From NCBI GenBank assembly GCA_017961625.1, contig JAGCWY010000060.1:1-11857 (forward strand): a DNA stretch of 11,857 nt, written 5' to 3'. The notes below the pieces were generated by a model. That model was not told where the DNA came from, ran no database searches, and saw only the letters and a program-made list of their open reading frames with translations. This document shows, piece after piece, positions 5,944 to 11,857 of the stretch (position 1 is its first letter; each line of letters begins with the position of its first letter). A program made the position numbers and the translations under genes. This DNA comes from Ruminococcus sp. (GTDB lineage Bacteria > Bacillota > Clostridia > Oscillospirales > Ruminococcaceae).

Positions 5944-6564
5944 ATGCCAAAAGGTTCACCGGAGCTGACAGCTTCACGTAAGGAAGAGATCGTGAACTCC
6001 TGCGAAAAGCTCTACCAGACAATGAGCTTCAAGGAGATCACTATAAAGGATATAGGTGCTGTGACATCATTCACAAGGACTTCTATCTACAACTATTTTC
6101 AGACGAAAGAGGAAATTTTCCTTGCCCTGATGCAGCGTGAGTACGAGCTGTGGGCTGAGGAAATGAACGAGCTTGCAAAGGAAAATGAAACTATGACCAC
6201 TGAGGAGTTTTCATCAGCACTTGCACACTCTCTTGAAAAACACGAGCAGCTTTTGAAGCTCCTTGCCATGAATCACTACGATATGGAGGAAAACTCTCGC
6301 CCCGAACGGCTGACGGAGTTCAAGGTCGCTTACGGTGCTTCTCTTGATGCAGTGAGAGTATGTGTCAGAAAATTCTTCCCCGAAACGGAATGCGAAAGCT
6401 TTATCTTCGTATTCTTTCCGTTTCTGTTTGGTGTATATCCGTATTCGGTGGCGACACAAAAACAGCTTGACGCCATGCGTGATGCAAAAATGAAATTCAG
6501 GATGCACAGCATATATGAGATAATTTATTCCTGCGTGATGCAGCTATTAGGAGGTACAAAATGA
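5944..6564 (+). CDS. TetR-family transcriptional regulator (operon D)
   Basis: A 206-residue TetR-type regulator. The N-terminal HTH spans about 31-60 (ITIKDIGAVTSFTRTSIYNY, then FQTKEEIFLALM), a canonical TetR recognition helix followed by the YNYFxxKEEIF hallmark. The C-terminal half is all-helical with several Phe/Tyr residues (FIFVFFPFLFGVYPYS, 154-169), which could line a hydrophobic ligand pocket. The ATG at 5944 has AAGGAG 8 bp upstream; the in-frame ATG at 5899 has none and is rejected. Its stop overlaps the next AKR start (ATGA). Two TGACAC-type palindromes at its promoter predict autorepression of the whole rightward operon. It shares little with the other TetR of the window beyond the HTH, so the two arms probably answer different signals. 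Confidence 0.93.
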   Translation: MPKGSPELTASRKEEIVNSCEKLYQTMSFKEITIKDIGAVTSFTRTSIYNYFQTKEEIFLALMQREYELWAEEMNELAKENETMTTEEFSSALAHSLEKHEQLLKLLAMNHYDMEENSRPERLTEFKVAYGASLDAVRVCVRKFFPETECESFIFVFFPFLFGVYPYSVATQKQLDAMRDAKMKFRMHSIYEIIYSCVMQLLGGTK

Positions 6565-7598
6565 AATACACAAAACTTGGTAACTCAGATCTGAACGTTT
6601 CGAGAATATGTATGGGCTGTATGGGCTTCGGAGATGCGTCAAACGGTCAGCACTCATGGACGATAGACGAGGAGCACAGCCGTGAGATCATCAAGCGCGG
6701 GCTTGATCTCGGCGTAAACTTCTATGATACCGCGATCGGTTATCAGTCCGGAACCAGCGAGCAGTATGTCGGCAAAGCACTGCGTGACTTTGCAAAGCGT
6801 GATGAAGTTGTGGTTGCAACAAAGTTCCTGCCGAGAACTCCTGCGGATATTGAAGCAGGTATCAGCGGACAGAAGCATATAGAGCGTATGATAAACAAGA
6901 GCCTTGAAAATCTCGGAATGGACTATGTTGACCTGTACATTTATCATATGTGGGACTGGAATACGCCTATCTACGATATACTCGATGGTCTGGACCGTAT
7001 CGTCAAGGCAGGAAAGGCACGGTACATCGGCATTTCAAACTGTTATGCATGGCAGCTTGCAAAGGCAAATGCTCTCGCTGAGAAAGAAGGCTTTGCAAAG
7101 TTCGTCAGTGTACAGGGACATTACAATCTTATCTTCCGTGAGGAGGAGAGAGAAATGGCTATGCTCTGCGCTGAGGACAATATCGCTATGACACCGTACA
7201 GTGCCCTTGCAAGCGGTAGACTATCAAGACTTCCCGGCGAAACTTCAAAACGTGCCGAAGAAGATAACTATGCAAAATTCAAGTATGATGCCACGAAAGA
7301 ACAGGATGAAGTTATCATCCGCCGAGTTGCAGAGCTTGCTGAAAAGCACGGCGTTTCAATGACAGAGGTATCTCTTGCGTGGCTGCTGACAAAGGTAACA
7401 TCCCCCGTTGTCGGTGCGACGAAACTGCATCACATTGAGGGTGCTGCAAAGGCAGTCGATTTAAATTTGACTGCTGAGGAAATCGCTTATCTCGAAGAAC
7501 CCTATGTCCCTCATTCACTTGCGGGCGTTATGGCGCAGAACAAGCCTGCGAACAAAAATGAAAAGCACGTCTGGGGTACAGGCAGTCAGAAAATTTAA
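6561..7598 (+). CDS. Aldo/keto reductase, YajO-like
   Basis: A 345-residue aldo/keto reductase. The tetrad is Asp56 and Tyr61 in NFYDTAIGYQSG, Lys88 in VVATKFLPR and His129 in YIYHMWDWNTP. GKARYIGISNCYAWQLAKA, SVQGHYNLIFREEEREM and the cofactor loop PVVGATKLHHIEGA follow E. coli YajO closely in layout. The C-terminal PYVPHSLAG also matches, followed by an extra tail of about 23 residues. The start overlaps the TetR stop by 4 bp (translational coupling) with AGGAGG upstream. The likely role is NADPH-dependent carbonyl reduction in the cytoplasm; YajO has been linked to several substrates, so none is assigned here. Confidence 0.95.
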   Translation: MKYTKLGNSDLNVSRICMGCMGFGDASNGQHSWTIDEEHSREIIKRGLDLGVNFYDTAIGYQSGTSEQYVGKALRDFAKRDEVVVATKFLPRTPADIEAGISGQKHIERMINKSLENLGMDYVDLYIYHMWDWNTPIYDILDGLDRIVKAGKARYIGISNCYAWQLAKANALAEKEGFAKFVSVQGHYNLIFREEEREMAMLCAEDNIAMTPYSALASGRLSRLPGETSKRAEEDNYAKFKYDATKEQDEVIIRRVAELAEKHGVSMTEVSLAWLLTKVTSPVVGATKLHHIEGAAKAVDLNLTAEEIAYLEEPYVPHSLAGVMAQNKPANKNEKHVWGTGSQKI

Positions 7599-7611
7599 GG
7601 AGGATAATACT

Positions 7612-8547
7612 ATGACTAATTTACCAAAGATCGCCCTCGGTGTATGGGCTTGGGGTAACGACGGAACATTCGGCGGAAGCCTGACAGCGGATACGCTCCG
7701 CCCCATATTCGACAAGGCGATGGAAAACTGCCTGAACCTTTGGGATACCGCATATGCTTACGGTATGGGTACTTCCGAAAAGGTGCTTGCAGGCTTTGTA
7801 AAGGACTTGCCGAGAGACAGCTTTCTTATATCGGATAAGTTCACACCCCAGTGTGCTGACGGTTCATCTCCGACGGCTATGAAGGATATGATCGAGATGC
7901 AACTTAAACTCATGGAACTTGACCGCTTTGATATCTATTGGATCCACAACGTCTGGGACGCTCCGAAATGGACTGAGGAACTTGCAAAATACTTTGAGGG
8001 AAAAGACAATGTTCCTATGATCGGAGTATCAAATCACAACCTTGCGGAGATAAAGCAGGCGGATGAAATCCTCAAAGCGCATGGTCTGAAACTCTCAGCG
8101 GTTCAGAACCATTACAGCCTTATCAACCGTTCCTCGGAGGAGTCCGGTATTCTGGACTACTGCAATGAAAATGGTATTACGTTCTTCTCCTATATGGTGC
8201 TTGAACAGGGCGCACTTTCCGGCAAGTATGATACTGCTCACCCCATGCCCGCAGGCTCCGCAAGAGCTGACAGCTATAACCCCATTCTCGACAAGCTGGA
8301 GGTCATAAACAAGGCTCTCGGCAAGATCGCTGAAAAATACGGCGTAGGAATCGCACAGGTTCCTGTTGCGTGGGCTGTCGCAAAGGGGACTCTGCCGATA
8401 ATCGGTGTAACGAAGGTCAGCCATGTTGAGGACGCAGTAAAGGCGGCCAATATCACACTGACTGCCGACGAGGTAAAGGAGCTTGAAAGCGTTGCTGACA
8501 GTCTTGAGTTGAATGTTATCCGTTTCTGGGAAAAGGAAATGAAATAA
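7612..8547 (+). CDS. Aldo/keto reductase
   Basis: A 311-residue aldo/keto reductase, second of a tandem pair. Tetrad: Asp45 and Tyr50 in NLWDTAYAYGMG, Lys76 in LISDKFTPQ and His112 in YWIHNVWDAP. Cofactor-end motif PIIGVTKVSHVEDAVKAA near 263-280. I start it at 7612, where AAGGAGG precedes the ATG; the longer in-frame reading from 7504 would overlap the preceding AKR by 95 bp. It is clearly diverged from its neighbour (short N-terminus MTNLPKIALGVWAWG), so the pair is not a recent tandem copy. The gene lies 13 bp after the first AKR and 13 bp before a lipoprotein flavodoxin. Confidence 0.95.
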   Translation: MTNLPKIALGVWAWGNDGTFGGSLTADTLRPIFDKAMENCLNLWDTAYAYGMGTSEKVLAGFVKDLPRDSFLISDKFTPQCADGSSPTAMKDMIEMQLKLMELDRFDIYWIHNVWDAPKWTEELAKYFEGKDNVPMIGVSNHNLAEIKQADEILKAHGLKLSAVQNHYSLINRSSEESGILDYCNENGITFFSYMVLEQGALSGKYDTAHPMPAGSARADSYNPILDKLEVINKALGKIAEKYGVGIAQVPVAWAVAKGTLPIIGVTKVSHVEDAVKAANITLTADEVKELESVADSLELNVIRFWEKEMK

Positions 8548-8560
8548 ACAGGTGAAATGT

Positions 8561-9262
8561 ATGAAAAAGATTATTCTTTCAATGTTAGCTGCAATGTGTA
8601 TGCTGTGCATCACGGGTTGCGGAAATACAGACCTCAGCTCCGTTCCGGCAGAAACTGCCGGACAGCAGGAAGTGCAGACGGATCAGTCCGCCGAAGATAC
8701 TGAAGCAGAAAAGCCGGATGAAGATAAAGCTGTTTCCAGTCAGACTGAGAAGCAGCCGGAGAATCCGGATACTGCTGAGAGCAGCGGCAAGGATACGATA
8801 GTTGTGTATTTCTCTGCAACAGGAACAACTAAGGGCGTTGCGGAGCGTATCGCAAATGTCACAAACGCCGATCTCTATGAGATCATTCCTGCCGAGCCAT
8901 ACAGCGATGCAGACCTTGACTGGAACGATAAGAACAGCCGCACGACGATCGAGATGAACGATCAGAAGGCACGTCCTGCTATCGCAAATGATACAGTTAA
9001 TCTGGACAGCTACACCACCGTTTACATAGGCTATCCGATCTGGTGGGGCGATGCTCCGAGGATCATGAGCACTTTTGTTGAGGCATACGATTTTGACGGC
9101 AAGACGGTCATTCCTTTCTGCACATCAGGCGGCAGCGGTATCGGCAGGAGCGGAAGTAATCTTGCATCACAGGCAGGAAGCGGAAACTGGCTTGACGGCG
9201 ACAGGCTTGATGCAGGCATATCCGAGAGCAGGATACAGGACTGGATAAACGGTATGAATTAA
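8561..9262 (+). CDS. Flavodoxin-domain lipoprotein
   Basis: A 233-residue exported flavodoxin. Leader MKKIILSMLAAMCMLCITG with lipobox ITG-C20 predicts lipidation and anchoring on the outer face of the cytoplasmic membrane. Residues 21-76 are an acidic Glu/Gln/Asp/Ser-rich linker that would hold the domain away from the membrane. The flavodoxin domain (77-233) has the FMN loop VVYFSATGTTKGVAE (81-95), GYPIWWGDAPR (157-167) and FCTSGGSGIGRSGS (186-199). AGGTG lies 6 bp before the ATG at 8561; a GTG at 8552 is possible but would put the ribosome site inside the gene. It is followed 16 bp later by a DUF4405-like membrane protein, a natural electron-transfer neighbour. Confidence 0.92.
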   Translation: MKKIILSMLAAMCMLCITGCGNTDLSSVPAETAGQQEVQTDQSAEDTEAEKPDEDKAVSSQTEKQPENPDTAESSGKDTIVVYFSATGTTKGVAERIANVTNADLYEIIPAEPYSDADLDWNDKNSRTTIEMNDQKARPAIANDTVNLDSYTTVYIGYPIWWGDAPRIMSTFVEAYDFDGKTVIPFCTSGGSGIGRSGSNLASQAGSGNWLDGDRLDAGISESRIQDWINGMN

Positions 9263-9278
9263 ACAGGGAGGGACTGTT

Positions 9279-10040
9279 ATGCAGGCTAAGACTACAAATA
9301 TCATCAAAAGGATAGTCGATGTGGCGCTGACAGTCCTTTTGCTGTTCCTTATGGCGTATCAGGTAACGGGCGATGTGCTTCACGAATGGCTGGGTATCGG
9401 TATGACCATAACGCTGATACTTCATCATATCCTCAATCGCAAATGGTATCAGTCTGTTTTCAAGGGAAAATATACGCCCTACCGTATCACTATGACTGTG
9501 GTAAACACGCTTTTGCTTGCGGCTATCGCTCTTACGGCACTCAGCGGAATAGCTATGAGCGGACACGCAGTTCCGTTTATGTATGGGCTTATCAATGTTA
9601 TGACAGCAAGAACACTGCACCTTGCAATGTCCTATTGGTTGTTCATTCTCATGGGAGTGCATATCGGTCTGCACATAAAAGCTATGACCGCCAAGCTGCC
9701 TGACAATGGCAAAATTGTTTTCAAGGTTATCCTCACAGGCATATCAGGCGTAGGACTTTGGCTGTTTCTGAAAAGCGGTATCATAAACTATATCACGTTC
9801 CAAACGCACTTTGCTTTTCTTGATTACACTACAGCAAGGTGGCTGATCATTCTGCAAAACCTTACAATGCTGCTGTTTTTTGTGCTTGCGGGGTATGCGT
9901 TGTCTGAGCTCATGCAAAAAAGCGAGAATAAGAAGTATTCTCTGAAGATGCTGATATGGTTCAGCTGCGCTATATGTATAGGTGCATTGATGTTCGTTGC
10001 CCTGAGAGAAGGCTCGGGAAGAACAGGCTTTGAAAGTTAA
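9279..10040 (+). CDS. DUF4405-like membrane protein, putative b-type cytochrome
   Basis: A 253-residue integral membrane protein with about seven hydrophobic segments (roughly 11-29, 37-54, 70-92, 112-134, 147-166, 186-208 and 222-243). Histidines fall in pairs suited to bis-His haem ligation: His35 in DVLHEWLG with His49/50 in LILHHILNRKW, and His114 in RTLHLAMSYW with His128/132 in GVHIGLH. This pattern fits DUF4405 proteins, a group thought to be cytochrome-b-like; haem binding is inferred, not shown. GGGAGGG lies 9 bp before the ATG. Sitting between an outer-face lipoprotein flavodoxin and two cytoplasmic flavoproteins, it is the obvious candidate to carry electrons across the membrane. 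Confidence 0.85.
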   Translation: MQAKTTNIIKRIVDVALTVLLLFLMAYQVTGDVLHEWLGIGMTITLILHHILNRKWYQSVFKGKYTPYRITMTVVNTLLLAAIALTALSGIAMSGHAVPFMYGLINVMTARTLHLAMSYWLFILMGVHIGLHIKAMTAKLPDNGKIVFKVILTGISGVGLWLFLKSGIINYITFQTHFAFLDYTTARWLIILQNLTMLLFFVLAGYALSELMQKSENKKYSLKMLIWFSCAICIGALMFVALREGSGRTGFES

Positions 10041-10084
10041 GGCCGGCTCAAAGAAAACGGAATTGAAGAAAAGTGAGGTGCAAA

Positions 10085-10618
10085 ATGAAAATAGTAATAC
10101 TTATGGGAAGTCCCAACAAAAAAGGCTCAACGAGCATACTCGTTGACAGCTTCAAAAAAGGTGCAGAGGAAAGCGGTCACAATGTCGAAGTGATAGATGT
10201 CTGTCATGCAGATATCCGTCCCTGTACGGGCTGTGTTGCCTGCGGTTACGAGGGCGACTGCGTTCAGCGTGATGAGAACGAGTATATCCGGAAAGCACTG
10301 CTTAGCTGCGATATGGTGGTGTTCGCTACTCCGCTTTATTACTACGGAATGAGCGCACAGCTGAAAACAGTGGTTGACCGTTTCTGCGCATACAACGGCA
10401 GTCTGAACCGCAGACATCTGAAATCTGCACTTCTGACAGTTGCGTGGAACGCCGATGACTGGACATTTGATGCACTTACAGCTCATTACCAAACGCTGGT
10501 GAGGTACATCAATTTTGAAGACAAAGGTATGGTACTTGGCTATGGCTGCGGAAGTCCATCTATGACACGGTCGAGTAAATACCCCGAACAGGCATACAAT
10601 TTAGGAAGATCATTATAA
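10085..10618 (+). CDS. Iron-sulfur-flavoprotein-like NAD(P)H-dependent FMN reductase
   Basis: A 177-residue cytoplasmic flavoprotein of the NADPH-dependent FMN reductase fold. Residues 1-20 carry the FMN-phosphate loop MGSPNKKGSTS. Cys47, Cys50, Cys53 and Cys59 form a C-x2-C-x2-C-x5-C cluster followed by RDE, matching the compact motif that binds [4Fe-4S] in archaeal-type iron-sulfur flavoprotein (Isf). ATPLYYYGMSAQLKTVVDRF (80-99) is the conserved flavin/dimer region. GAGGTG lies 4 bp before the ATG at 10085; a GTG at 10073 is less likely. The family transfers electrons from ferredoxin or NAD(P)H to flavin acceptors. The position after the DUF4405 gene suggests it feeds the membrane protein or the next flavodoxin; cluster occupancy is inferred. 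Confidence 0.9.
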   Translation: MKIVILMGSPNKKGSTSILVDSFKKGAEESGHNVEVIDVCHADIRPCTGCVACGYEGDCVQRDENEYIRKALLSCDMVVFATPLYYYGMSAQLKTVVDRFCAYNGSLNRRHLKSALLTVAWNADDWTFDALTAHYQTLVRYINFEDKGMVLGYGCGSPSMTRSSKYPEQAYNLGRSL

Positions 10619-10631
10619 CGGAGGTAATTTT

Positions 10632-11093
10632 ATGAACAAGAAATTAGTAGCATATTTTTCCGCAAGCGGCAGCACTGCAAGGCTTGCAAAACAGCTGGCA
10701 GAAGCAGCAGGCGCGGATCTTTATGAAATACGCCCTGCCGTTCCCTACACAAGTGCAGATCTGAACTGGCAGAACAAGCAGTCACGAAGCAGCGTTGAGA
10801 TGAGCGATCACAGCTCACGTCCCGAGCTTGCTGATAAAAACGCTGATATTGCAGCATATGAAACGATCTATGTGGGATTCCCCGTATGGTGGTACATTGC
10901 CCCGACCATCATCAATTCCTTCCTTGAAAGCTATGATTTTTCGGGCAAAAAGATCATTCTTTTCGCCACATCAGGCGGCAGCGGATTCGGAAAAGCTGTT
11001 GAGAACCTGAAGCCCAGCGCTCCTGATGCTGAGATCATTGAAGGTAAGGTCAATCCTTCCGTTAAGGATATTGAAGCTCTTTCAACTACATGA
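10632..11093 (+). CDS. Cytoplasmic flavodoxin
   Basis: A 153-residue flavodoxin without signal peptide. It has the FMN loop VAYFSASGSTARLAK (6-20), the insert DLNWQNKQSRSSVEM shared with the lipoprotein flavodoxin of the same operon, GFPVWWYIAPT (82-92) and FATSGGSGFGKAV (111-123). GGAGG lies 8 bp before the ATG, 13 bp after the previous stop. The last residues (DIEALSTT) are shorter than the usual ...W-xxx-L end of the family, and the stop codon overlaps an HsdR remnant by 4 bp, so the last few residues may have been replaced at a recombination junction. The domain is otherwise complete and probably functional. Confidence 0.92.
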   Translation: MNKKLVAYFSASGSTARLAKQLAEAAGADLYEIRPAVPYTSADLNWQNKQSRSSVEMSDHSSRPELADKNADIAAYETIYVGFPVWWYIAPTIINSFLESYDFSGKKIILFATSGGSGFGKAVENLKPSAPDAEIIEGKVNPSVKDIEALSTT

Positions 11094-11326
11094 GTAAGTA
11101 TTCCTTCTCTGACTCCATTCGTGATCACGCAACACTACCTCTTAACTTTGAACCGGTGCCTGTGGATCTCCATGTTGACAGAGATACAATGGATCGTGAG
11201 TTTGATATCTTGACACGTGACCTTCCAGATTCTGATATAGCTGAGCTTTCTAAGCGTGTTAACATGCAGGCTATCATGTACAATGAGAAACGTATTCATA
11301 TTATAGTATTTAAGCAGTATATGTAG
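11090..11326 (+). pseudogene. hsdR: Type I restriction endonuclease subunit R (HsdR) remnant
   Basis: A 78-codon frame that looks like an internal piece of HsdR. YSFSDSIRDHATLPLNFEP then VDLHVDRDTMDREFDIL matches the family's ...D-(A/S)-I-x-D-G-A-T-L-P-L-x-F-E... segment that follows the helicase core, with His in place of Gly. ELSKRVNMQAIMYNEKRIH continues that alignment. After IHIIVF similarity ends, suggesting frameshift or deletion; both the long N-terminal nuclease/helicase part and the C-terminus are missing. The ATG overlaps the flavodoxin stop (ATGA) and there is no clear ribosome site, so it is best seen as debris at a rearrangement joint. Identification is from memory of the family, without a search. 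Confidence 0.65.
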
Positions 11327-11466
11327 GAACTATCAAAAGTTCAATAATTGAAATATAACAGCTATAACAGAAATGGTTTTCATTCAGAATAATTCTATTC
11401 CACTCATTTATTCCATACGAAAATAATAAAAGGCTATATATAGGCTGAAACAAGGCTTTATAAACA
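11327..11466. other. AT-rich non-coding gap after the HsdR remnant
   Basis: No gene or clear terminator seen. It contains small palindromes (GAACT/AGTTC at 11327-11341, TTCAATAATTGAA at 11340-11352) of uncertain meaning. Confidence 0.4.
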
Positions 11467-11489
11467 TTCGAATCCCTCTCTGTCCGCCA
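11467..11489 (+). other. tRNA 3'-end fragment, probable attachment-site scar
   Basis: The 23 nt read as T-loop TTCGAAT, T-stem 3' side CCCTC, acceptor 3' side TCTGTCC, discriminator G and CCA. The 5' half of a tRNA is absent: the 5 nt before the loop are AAACA, not the GAGGG that would pair, and no GGACAGA occurs at tRNA distance upstream. A hairpin terminator follows 6 bp later, as for a normal tRNA gene. This is the expected footprint where an element has integrated into a tRNA 3' end. The G discriminator and acceptor would suit a Ser-type tRNA, but no anticodon is present to confirm it. Confidence 0.6.
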
Positions 11490-11495
11490 GAATTA

Positions 11496-11537
11496 AAAAG
11501 CCTGTATTTCGAGGGAAACACCGAAATACAGGCTTTT
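11496..11537. terminator. Rho-independent terminator, 16-bp perfect stem
   Basis: Arms AAAAGCCTGTATTTCG (11496-11511) and CGAAATACAGGCTTTT (11522-11537) pair fully around a 10-nt loop. The A-run before and T-run after make it usable in both directions. Lying right after the tRNA 3' end, it was probably the tRNA gene's own terminator. Confidence 0.88.
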
Positions 11538-11602
11538 CTGTTGCCTACAGAAAGCAGTTTTAAATGAAAATTTGCAGTCCCGTGTGCACAAAAAACAGGT
11601 GT

Positions 11603-11646
11603 AATGCACATGAAATGCACACGGAATGCACACGGAATGCACACGA
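11603..11646. repeat. 11-bp tandem repeat, four copies (AATGCACACGG)
   Basis: Copies at 11603-11613 (AATGCACATGA), 11614-11624, 11625-11635 (both exact) and 11636-11646 (last base A). The element CGTGTGCA at 11581-11588 is complementary to the TGCACACG core, so alternative hairpins can form. Confidence 0.85.
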
Positions 11647-11826
11647 CTGAAAGGCAGTATAACGATAAGAAAAGAAGCCAGTTCACTTTACGGGAGCTGA
11701 TTCTATTTAAAAAATTTATTAACAAAAACTTTTAATGAATGTTACCGTTGCTATACTCTTCCATGAATTCAGCAGCATTAAACTACCTTTTATGAGATGA
11801 ATAAGCAATAGATTATTAATTTCATC
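11647..11826. other. AT-rich stretch with no supported gene
   Basis: Only a 43-codon open frame (11604-11735, plus) that begins within the 11-bp repeats is visible. It has only a poorly spaced AGGTG ahead of it and no recognised product. I do not call a gene here. Confidence 0.4.
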
Positions 11827-11855
11827 TTGTGTTTATGATATTAATATGATATAAT
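11827..11855 (+). promoter_or_regulatory. Possible sigma-A promoter leaving the window
   Basis: TTGTGT (11827-11832), 17-bp spacer, TATAAT (11850-11855), with an AT-rich upstream flank. The downstream gene is outside the window; AT-rich DNA gives such matches by chance, so confidence is limited. Confidence 0.4.
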
Positions 11856-11857
11856 GA

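Noticed and set aside
9108..9674. 188-codon minus-strand frame across the lipoprotein flavodoxin and DUF4405 genes
   Set aside because: It covers the end of one well-supported gene and the start of another on the opposite strand; the composition is shadow-like.
11600..11650. Repeat array considered as CRISPR
   Set aside because: The units are 11 bp and directly adjacent without spacers, and no cas genes are nearby.
11408..11725. 105-codon minus-strand frame
   Set aside because: It runs through the tRNA fragment, the terminator stem and the tandem repeats, and has no recognisable domain or ribosome site.
11604..11735. 43-codon plus-strand frame starting within the 11-bp repeats
   Set aside because: Only a poorly spaced AGGTG precedes it, the N-terminus is repeat-derived and no family is recognised.

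Overview
The window reads as a chromosomal accessory region of an anaerobic, low-to-mid GC Firmicute, most likely a Ruminococcus or close relative. The reasons are a Ruminococcus-style dockerin repeat (residue pattern DLTGDERWDVFDLCLMKK), Gram-positive signal and lipoprotein leaders, strong GGAGG-type ribosome binding sites and textbook sigma-A promoters. No 16S or housekeeping marker is present, so the genus is inferred.

The region is a dense redox locus organised around a divergent intergenic region (about 5458-5943). It holds four aldo/keto reductases (AKRs), five Flavodoxin_4-type flavodoxins (one cut by the left edge, one carrying extra domains), one CxxCxxC flavoprotein and one DUF4405-like cytochrome-b-type membrane protein, with two TetR-family regulators. 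Leftward there are three transcription units. (A) A secreted flavodoxin whose frame continues, after one in-frame TAA, into a dockerin plus an NTF2/SnoaL-like domain (5457 to 4279). (B) A cytoplasmic flavodoxin plus an AKR (4153 to 2783). (C) TetR, AKR, hexapeptide acetyltransferase and a lipoprotein flavodoxin that runs off the window (2707 to <1). Each of the three has a TTGnnn-17-TAnAAT promoter with a GTAAC-N4-GTTnC inverted repeat at or just below the -10, so the TetR of unit C probably controls all three. Units A and B also share a duplicated 68-bp upstream block.

Rightward, a perfect sigma-A promoter bracketed by two TGACAC-N-(G/A)TGTCA palindromes drives TetR, AKR, AKR, lipoprotein flavodoxin, DUF4405 membrane protein, iron-sulfur-flavoprotein-like protein and cytoplasmic flavodoxin (5944-11093). 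This gene set could move electrons between cytoplasmic flavoproteins, a membrane b-type cytochrome and a flavodoxin tethered outside the cell. That pathway is inference.

The right end is a junction. The last flavodoxin overlaps a 78-codon remnant of a type I restriction HsdR subunit. An AT-rich gap follows, then 23 nt matching the 3' end of a tRNA (T-loop to CCA) directly followed by a strong hairpin terminator. This looks like the attachment-site scar of an element integrated into a tRNA gene, with the redox locus on the element side. Beyond it lie an 11-bp tandem repeat and a possible outward promoter, but no convincing gene.
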